Shown one piece after another: positions 1 through 7,821 of a stretch of DNA of 64,000 bases (positions are counted from its first letter, which is position 1; every line of letters starts with the position of its first letter). Source of the stretch: Nostoc sp. PCC 7107. GTDB taxonomy: Bacteria; Cyanobacteriota; Cyanobacteriia; Cyanobacteriales; Nostocaceae. A program made the position numbers and the translations under genes. Where the stretch lies: the NCBI RefSeq assembly GCF_000316625.1, contig NC_019676.1:6265824-6329823 (forward strand), written 5' to 3'. The notes beneath the pieces were generated by a model. It saw only the letters and a list, made by a program, of their open reading frames with translations, had not been told where the DNA came from and ran no database searches.

Positions 1-154
1 CAACGTGTTGACTGCGAAAACCACGTCTGACTAACTTGAGTGCAAAATCAATCAACTTCTGTGCCACAATCCACAGAGCGATCGCACCCAGGATTTTCAA
101 GCCAAACCCTGTTAACAGTGCAATGGCAACTTGTCCGATTTGATTAAAATTCAT
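1..154 (-). CDS. Mechanosensitive ion channel (MscS family), N-terminal fragment
   Basis: This gene runs off the left edge of the window, so only about 51 N-terminal residues are visible. It opens with MNFNQIGQVAIALLTGFGLK and continues into one hydrophobic membrane helix followed by a basic stretch (LKLVRRGFRSQHV). A short amphipathic start, one transmembrane helix and then Arg/Lys residues is how small-conductance mechanosensitive channels of the MscS family begin; they release solutes under osmotic downshock. The ATG at 154 is the first in-frame start. The pore helix and beta domain lie outside the window, so the family call rests on the N-terminus only. Confidence 0.6.
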   Translation of the reverse strand, partial: MNFNQIGQVAIALLTGFGLKILGAIALWIVAQKLIDFALKLVRRGFRSQHV

Positions 155-407
155 ACTCTTTTTTATTTCTTGCTGCTTTTATCAAAAACATACAAGAAAC
201 TGAGTAAAAAATCTTGATGAACAGTTTTTTTTAATCTTTGAATAGATGCGAAATGGCAGATTAACAGTTAATTAAGGCTGACTAATCGTGGTGAAGCCAC
301 CAAATTAGACGATTCCAGATTTTGAAACTGAAAATTAAAGCTTCCAGATGTACATCTTGCTCGGTATGATATTTAATCTGCAAGCATTTACCTAATAGAA
401 ACTAGCT

Positions 408-1493
408 ATGACGCAAAACTACCGCATTACCTTACTTCCCGGCGATGGCATTGGCCCTGAAATTATGGCAGTGGCGGTAGATGTGCTAAAAGTCGTAGGG
501 AAAAAATTTGATATTGAGTTTGCATTCCAGGAAGCTTTGATTGGTGGTGCAGCCATTGACGCAACGGGCGAACCTTTGCCGACTGCAACCTTAGATACTT
601 GTCGGAACAGTGATGCTGTTTTACTCGCCGCTATTGGTGGTTATAAGTGGGATACTTTACCATCTCACCAGCGCCCAGAAGCAGGTTTGTTAGGATTACG
701 CGCGGGTTTAGGTTTATTTGCCAATTTACGCCCCGCCCAAATTCTGCCGCAGTTAATTGACGCTTCGACTTTGAAACGGGAAGTTGTCGAAGGCGTAGAT
801 ATTATGGTGGTGCGGGAACTCACGGGAGGAATTTACTTTGGTAAACCCAAAGGCATTTTTGAAACTGAGACTGGTGAGAAACGCGGTGTGAATACAATGG
901 TTTACAGCGAGTCAGAAATTGAACGCATCGGGAGAGTTGCCTTTGAAACTGCCAGAAAAAGACGCGGTAAACTCTGTTCTGTGGATAAAGCCAACGTATT
1001 AGAAGTATCGCAGTTGTGGCGCGATCGCATCACCAAGCTGTCCGCCGAATATCCCGATGTGGAACTGTCTCACCTATATGTCGATAATGCCGCGATGCAA
1101 TTAGTCCGCGCTCCTAAACAATTCGATACGATTGTCACAGGTAACTTGTTTGGCGATATTCTCTCCGATGCGGCGGCGATGTTGACTGGCAGTATTGGAA
1201 TGTTACCTTCTGCTAGTTTGGGTGCTTCTGGCCCTGGCGTATATGAACCAGTCCACGGTTCTGCACCCGATATTGCCGGACTTGATAAAGCCAATCCTCT
1301 CGCACAGGTTTTGAGTGCGGCGATGATGTTACGCTACGGGTTAAATCAGCCACAAGCAGCAGATACCATCGAAAAAGCTGTATTGCAAGTTTTAGAACAA
1401 GGCGATCGCACAGGCGATATCATGTCACCAGGAATGAATCTTTTGGGTTGCCAAGCAATGGGTAAGTCACTCATTCAAGCACTAGAGAAATAA
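408..1493 (+). CDS. leuB: 3-isopropylmalate dehydrogenase
   Basis: Oxidises and decarboxylates 3-isopropylmalate to 2-oxoisocaproate with NAD+, the third step of leucine synthesis, in the cytoplasm. The 361-residue protein has the usual family length. It starts with the [13 protein letters not shown] nucleotide/substrate motif, carries the [14 protein letters not shown] block (about residues 135-148) with the catalytic Tyr, the KANVLE Lys region (about 193-198), the VDNAAMQL metal/substrate block, and the GSAPDIAG cofactor loop near residue 284. The ATG at 408 is the natural start. It stands alone here, unlike the leuABCD operons of enterobacteria; this is usual in cyanobacteria. No attenuator-like leader was recognised in the 250 bases upstream. 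Confidence 0.97.
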   Translation: MTQNYRITLLPGDGIGPEIMAVAVDVLKVVGKKFDIEFAFQEALIGGAAIDATGEPLPTATLDTCRNSDAVLLAAIGGYKWDTLPSHQRPEAGLLGLRAGLGLFANLRPAQILPQLIDASTLKREVVEGVDIMVVRELTGGIYFGKPKGIFETETGEKRGVNTMVYSESEIERIGRVAFETARKRRGKLCSVDKANVLEVSQLWRDRITKLSAEYPDVELSHLYVDNAAMQLVRAPKQFDTIVTGNLFGDILSDAAAMLTGSIGMLPSASLGASGPGVYEPVHGSAPDIAGLDKANPLAQVLSAAMMLRYGLNQPQAADTIEKAVLQVLEQGDRTGDIMSPGMNLLGCQAMGKSLIQALEK

Positions 1494-1586
1494 TTCTTTG
1501 AGGAGAAACTCGCCAAATTGGCAATTTTTACAAGAAGTTTCGGGTACACTATAGACAAAATCTAGTAAGTAGATAGCAGTAACATA

Positions 1587-1847
1587 GTGTACGCTTTACG
1601 ACAAGATACAGCTAATTTCACCGCCTCTAGAATCCAGCCGCCTCTGGTTGATCCCGCTATCATCAGGGCGGCTGGTCAGATTTACTACACATATTGTGAA
1701 GTACATCCTGAAATCGCCGGGCAGCCTTCCGGGGTAGCAATTAATCGTGTTACCCATCGAGGTAAGGTGATTTTTACTCACCAACCAGTTCTATTACCTC
1801 AAGAATGTTTTGTGCCTTTAAATCAAATTGAGTCCCACATGTATTAG
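1587..1847 (+). CDS. Small conserved-looking protein of unknown function
   Basis: An 86-residue protein that I cannot assign to a family. It begins at GTG (reading MYALRQDTANFTASRIQPPL); no better in-frame start is present and the ribosome site is weak. The composition is ordinary for a soluble protein, with no signal peptide or membrane helix, and it contains one Cys in YYTYCEVHPEI and one near the C-terminus. It lies about 90 bases after leuB and before the prepilin peptidase on the same strand, but nothing ties its role to either. Codon use looks like the neighbours, so I think it is a real gene. Confidence 0.55.
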   Translation: MYALRQDTANFTASRIQPPLVDPAIIRAAGQIYYTYCEVHPEIAGQPSGVAINRVTHRGKVIFTHQPVLLPQECFVPLNQIESHMY

Positions 1848-1859
1848 TCAATAGTCAAG

Positions 1860-1927
1860 TCAATGGTCATTTGACAAATAACAAATGACAAAGCACAAAT
1901 GACACAGAACATTTGACAAATGACTAT
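1860..1927 (+). repeat. Short degenerate repeat of AAATGAC/GTCATTTG units
   Basis: Between the small gene and the prepilin peptidase gene, units such as CATTTGACAAAT, CAAATGACA and GACAAATGAC recur with small spacers. Such AT-rich simple repeats are frequent between Nostoc genes. The units continue into the TTG codon at 1913, which makes the ATG at 1928 a more believable start for the next gene. Confidence 0.5.
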
Positions 1928-2749
1928 ATGGACTTTTTAATGGCTGTTCCGGCGATGATTGTTGTTTTCGCCTTGGGTGCATCTATAGGTAGCTTTATCA
2001 ACGTTGTCGTTTATCGAATCCCTGCGGGGTTATCGATTCTTTGGCCACCTTCCCGTTGCCCCCATTGCTTAAACCAGCTAAAAGCTTATGACAATGTACC
2101 TGTGCTGGGATGGTTGTGGTTACGAGGAAAATGCCGTTATTGTAAAAGCAAAATTGCTGTTCGTTATCCGGTGGTAGAAGCGATAACGGGTGTAATTTTT
2201 GTCATTGTTTTTTTAGTATTTCAAGTTTCCATTGCTACATTGGGATATTGGACTTTTTGCAGTTGGTTATTAGCCTTAGCCTTAATTGACTTAGATACCA
2301 TGACTTTACCCAATGCCCTAACGCAATCGGGGTTAGTGGTAGGTTTGGGATATCAAATAATTAGCGGTTTTGTCCCAGAAGCCAGCGGGGTAGGAATAAT
2401 CAGACACCTGATGATGGGAATAGTCGGTGCAGTTATTGGTTTATGGCTGTTTGAGGCGATCGCCCTTGGTGGTTCAATTGTGTTAGGTAAAACTGCAATG
2501 GGGGCGGGAGATGCCAAACTCGCAGCCATGATGGGCGCTTGGCTGGGTTGGCGGTATTTGCTTTTGGCTAGTTTAATTGCCTGTGCCGTGGGAGTATTCA
2601 TAGGTGGATTAGTAATTGTGCGATCGCCTCAAAAAACAGGAGTAAAAATCCCCTTCGGCCCTTTTTTAGCACTAGGCGCAATCATCACTGTCTTTACCGG
2701 CCCAGCCATTTTATCGGCTTATTTGAAATTTGCCTTTCCTTCCAGCTAA
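1928..2749 (+). CDS. pilD: Prepilin leader peptidase / N-methyltransferase
   Basis: A bifunctional inner-membrane aspartyl protease that cleaves type IV prepilin and pseudopilin leaders and N-methylates the new N-terminus. The 273-residue protein has an N-terminal GASIGSFINVVVYRIP block, the two CxxC pairs of the methylase domain (CPHC and CRYC), and the two catalytic Asp motifs of the GxGD peptidase family, ALIDLDTMTLP and MGAGDAKLAAMMG. Several hydrophobic helices follow. A TTG five codons upstream (1913) could also start the frame, but it lies in repeat sequence, so the ATG at 1928 was chosen. It would serve pili for motility and DNA uptake encoded elsewhere. Confidence 0.95.
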   Translation: MDFLMAVPAMIVVFALGASIGSFINVVVYRIPAGLSILWPPSRCPHCLNQLKAYDNVPVLGWLWLRGKCRYCKSKIAVRYPVVEAITGVIFVIVFLVFQVSIATLGYWTFCSWLLALALIDLDTMTLPNALTQSGLVVGLGYQIISGFVPEASGVGIIRHLMMGIVGAVIGLWLFEAIALGGSIVLGKTAMGAGDAKLAAMMGAWLGWRYLLLASLIACAVGVFIGGLVIVRSPQKTGVKIPFGPFLALGAIITVFTGPAILSAYLKFAFPSS

Positions 2750-2763
2750 ATAATATCTGTAAA

Positions 2764-2792
2764 GTAGGGTGGGCAAAGTTTGCCCACCCTAC
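2764..2792. terminator. Perfect inverted repeat, 14-bp arms
   Basis: GTAGGGTGGGCAAA and TTTGCCCACCCTAC are separated by one G, giving a perfect hairpin shortly after the prepilin peptidase stop. No T-run follows directly. This is a common interspersed palindrome in Nostoc-type genomes and may act as a transcription end for the upstream gene. Confidence 0.6.
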
Positions 2793-2828
2793 AAACTACT
2801 GCGCGGGTTCAAAACTCTTGATTTTAGT

Positions 2829-2882
2829 TAGTCCGCGTAGGCGGACTTCGTTTTTATAGCCGCGAATTCCATTCGTCGGGGC
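2829..2882. repeat. Nostoc-type interspersed repeat
   Basis: The segment contains the small palindrome GTCCGCGTAGGCGGAC (2831-2846) followed by a CGCGAATTCCATTCGTCGGG block. From memory, this combination is a dispersed element of Nostoc genomes. The sequence just after it (2886-2912, ACACCCTTACACCC...CTCC) is related to a segment near 19225-19262. Function unknown. Confidence 0.5.
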
Positions 2883-3004
2883 TAAGACACCCTTACACCC
2901 ACTCTCCATAGAAAATCTTTGTGTGTAGTCCTGATTTACTCAAACACCCAGATTAACCGATACAATCGGTTAAACAGACTCTACATTATATTTAAGCGAT
3001 CTAT

Positions 3005-3409
3005 ATGGTAACTAAATCTGATGTTCAGGTGACAGTTTCCCTGACGGAATTGGGCTTGGATGATGAAGAATTGCAAGCCCAAGTACAAAATTTACTCCCC
3101 CAGTTGCGAGATGTGGATGGGGTAGAAGACGCAGATTTAGTTGCTGTTACAGAAGTACCACAAGGTTCTAAGGCGTTGGGTGGTTTTTCTTTGGGAACAT
3201 TTAAAGCACTGGTGAACCCTGCTTTAATTAAGCCTGTGTTTGATTTTTTAGGGCGTTTGTCTAACAAAACCTTTGAAATTGAAGTAGAAGCTTACGGAGA
3301 AAAATTCAAGGCGAAAGCTAGTAGCAAAGAAGATTTGATTTTCATCCTCGAAAAAACCGAAACTTTATTGAACAACGCCAAAAATAGACAAGACAGCAAT
3401 AATGGATAA
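3005..3409 (+). CDS. EACC1-like effector-associated protein
   Basis: A 134-residue acidic soluble protein with no signal peptide. After a polar N-terminus it has a helical region (residues 10-45), a central Gly/Phe/Leu segment (GGFSLGTFKALVNPALIKPV) and a C-terminal beta pattern FEIEVEAYGEKFKAKASSKEDL. This layout matches my recollection of EACC1, the effector-associated constant component found next to caspase, TIR and similar effectors in bacterial conflict loci. The stop overlaps the start of the caspase gene by 8 bases, so the two are translationally coupled, which supports the assignment. Its biochemical role is unknown; it is thought to link a sensor to its effector. The family name is from memory and unverified. 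Confidence 0.6.
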   Translation: MVTKSDVQVTVSLTELGLDDEELQAQVQNLLPQLRDVDGVEDADLVAVTEVPQGSKALGGFSLGTFKALVNPALIKPVFDFLGRLSNKTFEIEVEAYGEKFKAKASSKEDLIFILEKTETLLNNAKNRQDSNNG

Positions 3410-4058
3410 GGTAGCACTGTTAATTGGGATTAGCGAATATGAACCAGGACTAACACCGCTACCCAATGCTGTGAATGATGTTGAGGCGATGCGGCGAGTT
3501 CTGGTAAACCCAGAAATGGGTGATTTTGCACCAGAGAATGTCACAGTGCTGCAAAACCCCCAACGGCAAGAAATGGAAGATGCTATTTATAACTTGTATG
3601 CCCATCGTGACAAGGATGACTTGCTGCTGTTTTACTTTTCTGGTCATGGAGTGACAGTTGAAAGCGGTGATTTTTACTTCTCAACTTCCATCACCAGAAA
3701 AAATCAAAACAAATTAGTCCCTACAACCGCCGTAGCTGGGACAAGTGTACATAGCTGGATGAACCAAAGCAAATCTAAGCGACAGGTAGTAATTTTAGAC
3801 TGCTGCTTTAGTGGTGCGTTTGCCAAAGGTTTGACAGCAAAAGACATTGATAATATTGACCTAGAACAAAAATTAGGCGGTGAGGGTAGAGCAATTCTCA
3901 CAGCTTCTTCTTCTACACAATATGCTTTTGAATCTGATGGTTTAGACTTGTCAATTTACACTCATTATCTTGTAGAAGGCATAGAAAAAGGTCTGATGTG
4001 GCTGATGCCATTGAAGCGGAAGTTAAACAACCATATCTGGAGTATCAGCGTAAGTTAG
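3402..4058 (+). pseudogene. Caspase-like peptidase (C14) domain, 5' part of a broken gene
   Basis: The frame encodes a caspase-fold protease domain: N-terminal KVALLIGISEYEPGLTPLPN, the catalytic His82 in YFSGHG, and the catalytic Cys135 in ILDCCFSGAF, with a later ILTASSSTQYAFE block. Both catalytic residues are intact. After YTHYLVEGIEKG the frame loses similarity and ends in an unrelated tail at 4058. The expected continuation, starting DVADAIEAEV, lies in the -1 frame from about 3995, and roughly 80 to 90 residues usually found between these two blocks in related cyanobacterial proteins (from memory) are missing. The simplest reading is an internal deletion that shifted the frame. A truncated active protease could still be made. 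Coupled to the EACC1-like gene upstream. Confidence 0.75.
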
Positions 4059-4254
4059 AAGAATATGCAGCAACGCTTGTTGAAACAGTTGAAAGTGAAC
4101 CAACCCTGAGTGAAAGAACGCTCAACGATTTAAGAGATTATCAGCAACATTTGGGTTTGCGGGATGAAGATGTCGCACCGATAGAAGAAAGGATAATTGG
4201 ACAAGCAAAACCGCCTGTGTTTGTGGAAGAATTACCTGATGTGGCGTATTCTTC

Positions 4255-4362
4255 AAACCTAACCCCCAGCCCCTTCCCTACTAGGGAAGGCTACGGTGTA
4301 CACACAAGTCCAAGTAAAGTAATAACAGAAGGAGTTGTGGGGAGAGGTTTGGAGAGGGGTTC
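4255..4362 (+). repeat. Interspersed repeat inside the caspase/FGE linker
   Basis: A CT-rich left part (AACCCCCAGCCCCTTCCCTA) and an AG-rich right part (GGGGAGAGGTTTGGAGAGGG) can fold back on each other, with a small perfect hairpin, CCTTCCCT-ACT-AGGGAAGG, at 4272-4290. Similar CCCCAGCCCCTTCCC elements are normally intergenic in cyanobacteria. Here it is read in frame as a Ser/Pro/Gly-rich linker. Confidence 0.55.
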
Positions 4363-5140
4363 TACTTCACTATTTCAAACTAATCAGTTTGAATTTGAAA
4401 TAGTGAAGGTGGACGCTAAAGGACAAATCATCAACCGCAGTCAGGGACGCGCCGAGTTTTTTACTGAAGACTTGGGTAATGGCGTAGTTCTAGAAATGGT
4501 GTCAATTCCTGGCGGTAAATTCCTCATGGGTTCGCCAGAAAGTGAGGAAGGACGAAGTGACTATGAAAGTCCACAGCATAACGTCACTGTTCCACCCTTT
4601 TTTATGGGTAAATTTCCTGTCACCCAAGCTCAATGGAAAGCTGTTGCGGCTCTGGATAAGGTAAATATTGATTTAAATCCCAACCCATCCCATTTTAAAG
4701 GCGCTAACCGTCCTGTAGAGTGTGTTTCTTGGGATCATGCGGTAGAGTTTTGCGCTCGATTGTCGAAAAAGACTGGTAAGATATATCGCTTACCCAGTGA
4801 AGCAGAGTGGGAATATGCTTGTCGGGCGGGAACAACTACGCCGTTTTATTTTGGTGAAACGATTACGACTGAGTTAGCAAATTACCAAGGAACAGACTGG
4901 GAGTATCAAGGAAAAACTTACCCAGGTAATTATGGTCAGGGGCCGAAAGGTGAATATCGGGAACAAACAACAGAAGTTGGGAAATTTCCGGCAAACCCCT
5001 TTGGTTTATTCGATATGTGTGGTAATGTATGGTAATGGTGTCAGGATGAGTGGCACAAAAATTATAATAATGCGCCGACTGATGGCAGTGCATGGCTGAT
5101 TGAGAATGATAATCTATATCCTCTGCTGCGCGGTGGTTAG

Positions 5141-5254
5141 TGGGGCAGCAATCCTAGGTATTGCCGTTCGGCGAATCGCGGCGGGTATGGGCGTGTCATC
5201 AGGTTCGACCTCGTGGGTTTTCGGGTTGTGGTTGTGCGGGGCAGGGCTTCTTAG
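5141..5254 (+). other. Putative variable region of a diversity-generating retroelement (DGR)
   Basis: The 3' end of the FGE frame reads W-GSNPRY-CRSANR-GGYG-R-VI-R-FDL-VGFRVVVV. The fixed residues (W, NP, CRSANR, GFRVV) match the variable-region frame of cyanobacterial DGR target proteins as I know it. The changing positions are mostly NNC codons: GGC, AGC, GTC, ATC, TTC, GAC, CTC. That is the pattern left when adenines of template AAC codons are randomised. The GC-rich stretch at about 5213-5242 would be the initiation-of-mutagenic-homing region. No reverse transcriptase or template repeat is in the window, so they must be elsewhere or lost. Confidence 0.65.
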
Positions 5255-5382
5255 CACTTTACTCTCTTTTCCTTTTGCCCTCTACACTTTTTTCTTTACC
5301 CTTCTCCCGTGCGAAGCGCGACAAAATTTTTTAGATTTTTTGCATCTTGATGAGTGATTTACCCATAATACAGCAATCTCTC

Positions 5383-5572
5383 GTAGGTTGGGTGAAACGA
5401 AGTGGAACCCAACAAATGATATAAAAAAATCAAAATTTCTCAACTACAAAAATTTAAATTCACATAGTAATTAGTTATAAAATCTATCAACTTGGGTTGG
5501 ATTGAGACACAAAATCCAGCATAAGTTTATTAGATAAAGTGTTGGGTTACGCGATCGCTCCACCCAACCTAC
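5383..5572. mobile_element. MITE-like element with terminal inverted repeats
   Basis: GTAGGTTGGGT (5383-5393) and its exact complement ACCCAACCTAC (5562-5572) bound a 190-bp AT-rich segment. Inside, GGAACCCAACA and GTTGGGTTACGC extend the symmetry. No coding capacity is contained. This TIR family is widespread in cyanobacteria. Its right end overlaps the last codons of the DUF433 gene. Confidence 0.55.
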
Positions 5573-5927
5573 AAATATAACTACGAGATATTTCAGTGCC
5601 ATGAGTTTGTATCGCCATTTTTTCAGCCTTTAATTTACGTAGCCTTTCAACAACTGGATTAGGGTTGCGACTTTGTTCTTCTCTCATGCGATCGCCCCAC
5701 TCTAGCCAATCTTTCAAATAAGCATCTACAGCTTGTTGATTGTGTAAGTAGTAGAGAATAGTAGTATAAACCTGCTCTAAAGTAAGTGAAGTATAGGTTT
5801 TAGCAATCTCTTCGGGAGTTTTAGCACGGAATAGGTAGTCAAATAAAATTGTTTCAATTCCTACTCTTGTACCCTGGAGTCTAATATCATCAGGTGCAAG
5901 AAAGTTAAAGTAGTCTTCAAGCTGCAT
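5547..5927 (-). CDS. DUF433 protein, antitoxin-like
   Basis: A 126-residue protein starting MQLEDYFNFLAPDDIRLQGT (ATG at 5927; a longer frame upstream has no better start). The sequence matches the DUF433 winged-helix family: an RLQGTRVGIETILFDYLFRA block followed by TPEEIAKTYTSLTLEQVYTTILYYL. DUF433 proteins often pair with a PIN-like DUF5615 partner as toxin-antitoxin systems. No such partner is visible on either side, so it appears orphaned. The C-terminus is basic and helical, and the last dozen residues (YICRLGGAIA) are encoded by the inverted repeat of a MITE-like element, so the original stop was probably lost. Confidence 0.7.
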   Translation of the reverse strand: MQLEDYFNFLAPDDIRLQGTRVGIETILFDYLFRAKTPEEIAKTYTSLTLEQVYTTILYYLHNQQAVDAYLKDWLEWGDRMREEQSRNPNPVVERLRKLKAEKMAIQTHGTEISRSYICRLGGAIA

Positions 5928-6759
5928 AGTTCGCTGAAAATAATATGTTGATATTATTGCCTGATCGTAACATCGAACTAATTTCAACGATTCTTGGCCA
6001 CAGAAGTGGAGCGATCGCAAGTTTAATATTCTGCTCTCTAGATAAACCGAGCAAGCGATCGCGTGATCTACTATAATAGTATTGTTTATCAGCTTTCTGT
6101 TTATAGCTTAAGAAAGCACTTACAATTCCTAACGACTGTAACAGTCATTACGCCATCGCCGCTTCACCTTTTGATAATATCAGCCTGTGACTTGTATTAC
6201 CCTCTTAACGAAAGAGACCCGTTGGCAAAACTAAAGCCACAGATGCTAACTGCTCAGAAACTAGCACAATAATTTACAAAAGATGGGGACAGCCGCTTGC
6301 CGCTAGGGTTGGGTAACAGCATATTTTTGGGAGAGTTGGTATTCCAATGGAGATGACGCAAGCTAATACATTTACAAAATGATATCCGCGAGAGACTTGT
6401 ATTGGTATAAGCATTTTCGTTAAGCTGGCAACCAAAGATACAAATTTACAGTGAACAGTAAACAGTTATCAGTTATGTCCTTAGTGAAACATCGCACTAA
6501 TTAGTGGAATGGGTTGGTTGTAGGTCTCAATCCCCCACCATAAGCTTGATAACTGATAACTGATAACTGGTCTAAGGTCTGAATTGCTTATAAGCGTAAT
6601 TTTGGCTATGTAGTCATCAGGCATTTGTTTTAATTAATGGCAAATGAACGCCAGTTGCGACAACGGAGGAAACCTCTGCAACGCACTTGTTTCCCCAAAA
6701 TACTGGTTCCTAATGACAAAAGACTGTTTTCGACCCATACCCACTTGAATAAGATAAAA
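5928..6759. other. Gene-poor region, mostly repeat debris
   Basis: About 830 bases between the DUF433 gene and accD. An open frame at 6063-6272 has no recognisable features and is treated as noise. The stretch carries HIP1 sites, an inverted repeat (6459-6570) and the accD leader. No RNA gene was recognised. Confidence 0.6.
6459..6570. repeat. Inverted repeat of CAGTTATCAGTTAT units
   Basis: The left arm AACAGTTATCAGTTAT (about 6461-6476) and the right arm GATAACTGATAACTGATAACTG (about 6548-6569) are complementary and enclose about 70 bases. AACTGATAACTG-type repeats are common between cyanobacterial genes. It could form a long hairpin in the accD leader. Confidence 0.55.
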
Positions 6760-7710
6760 ATGGCAAACAACGAAGAATCACGCGGTTTAAAGTCTCTGTT
6801 TGATTGGTTTGCAAATCGAAGAAAATCAGGCTCTACCAACCTGGAACGGCAAGAACGGGAAATTGCTGATGGGTTATGGCACAAGTGTTCTAAGTGTGGT
6901 GTTTTAACCTATACAAAAGATTTGAGAGCTAATCAAATGGTCTGCGTTGAATGTGGGCATCATAATCGGGTAGATAGTGATGAACGCATCCGCCAATTGA
7001 TAGATAACAACACTTGGCAACCGATAGATGAGCATTTGCGTCCGACAGACCCCTTACAATTCCGCGATCGCAAACCTTATAGCGATCGCCTCCGGGAAAC
7101 AGAAAGCAAAATCGGTCTCATAGACGCGGTGAAAACCGGGTTGGGACAAATCAACGGAATGCCCGTAGCCTTGGCTGTGATGGACTTCCGTTTTATGGGT
7201 GGTAGTATGGGTTCCGTTGTTGGCGAAAAAATCACCCGCTTAATTGAACAAGCAACTGGGCGACGTTACCCTGTAGTTATTGTCTGCACCTCTGGTGGTG
7301 CAAGAATGCAGGAAGGTATGCTTTCCCTGATGCAGATGGCGAAAATCTCCGCAGCTTTAGACCGCCATCGTGATGCTAGATTATTGTATATTCCTGTGTT
7401 GACTAACCCCACAACTGGTGGTGTAACTGCGAGTTTTGCCATGTTAGGCGATATCATTTTGGCAGAACCTAAATCAACCATCGGTTTCGCTGGTCGGCGC
7501 GTGATTGAGCAAACCCTCCGGGAAAAACTGCCAGACGATTTTCAGACTGCTGAAGATTTGCTCAAGCATGGCTTTGTGGACGATATTGTACCCCGTACTC
7601 AGTTAAAGAATACCTTGTCCCAGCTAATTGCTTTACACCAACCAATTACAACCGCCCCTTCAATGATGTTGTGGGAGTCAATGACATTGAGTTCTACAGC
7701 AGTTGAATAA
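6760..7710 (+). CDS. accD: Acetyl-CoA carboxylase carboxyltransferase subunit beta
   Basis: With AccA it forms the carboxyltransferase that moves carboxyl from biotin (on AccB) to acetyl-CoA, giving malonyl-CoA for fatty acid synthesis. The 316-residue protein has the N-terminal four-Cys zinc finger (CSKC...CVEC) at about residues 44-66 and the crotonase-like core with [38 protein letters not shown] and [18 protein letters not shown]. The frame is open upstream to 6637, but the ATG at 6760 ([20 protein letters not shown]) fits the family N-terminus better. It stands alone, as usual in cyanobacteria. Confidence 0.96.
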   Translation: MANNEESRGLKSLFDWFANRRKSGSTNLERQEREIADGLWHKCSKCGVLTYTKDLRANQMVCVECGHHNRVDSDERIRQLIDNNTWQPIDEHLRPTDPLQFRDRKPYSDRLRETESKIGLIDAVKTGLGQINGMPVALAVMDFRFMGGSMGSVVGEKITRLIEQATGRRYPVVIVCTSGGARMQEGMLSLMQMAKISAALDRHRDARLLYIPVLTNPTTGGVTASFAMLGDIILAEPKSTIGFAGRRVIEQTLREKLPDDFQTAEDLLKHGFVDDIVPRTQLKNTLSQLIALHQPITTAPSMMLWESMTLSSTAVE

Positions 7711-7821
7711 AAGTAAAAAGGTAAAAGTTTAGATTTGTTTTACCTTTGATCTTTTGCCCTTCGGGTTCGGCAGTTGCTTCAAGTCGGGAAACCCGCCCAA
7801 CGCACTGCCTCACCTTTTGCC

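Larger units (their letters stand above)
3998..5254 (+). pseudogene. Linker plus FGE-sulfatase/C-type-lectin-like domain, 3' part of broken caspase gene
   Basis: This frame continues the caspase gene. It starts with a helical linker (VADAIEAEVKQPYLEYQRKL; an open frame from GTG 3998). A formylglycine-generating-enzyme-like fold begins near residue 160 (GGKFLMGSPESEEG, PVTQAQWKAV, RPVECVSWDHAVEF, YRLPSEAEWEYACRAGT, FGLFDMCGNVW). A TAA at 5033-5035 replaces the Glu normally found in GNVWEWCQDEW; the frame then continues in family style (WCQDEWHKNYNNAPTDG, LLRGG) to a second stop, TAG at 5138-5140, where RGGSW has Ser. It ends naturally at 5252-5254 after GFRVVVVRGRAS. Two nonsense codons plus the upstream frameshift mark it as decayed. 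Residues about 87-123 come from an inserted repeat (4255-4362). In the related proteins the FGE fold is thought to bind ligands, not act as an enzyme. Confidence 0.8.

Noticed and set aside
1512..1530. GCCAAATTGGC followed by a short T-run after leuB
   Set aside because: The stem is too short with almost no loop to be called a terminator with confidence.
5100..5357. 85-residue open frame over the FGE 3' end
   Set aside because: It is a shifted frame over the variable region; the family-like residues are in the other frame.
6063..6272. 69-residue open frame
   Set aside because: No recognisable motif, unusual composition, and located in a repeat-rich gap.
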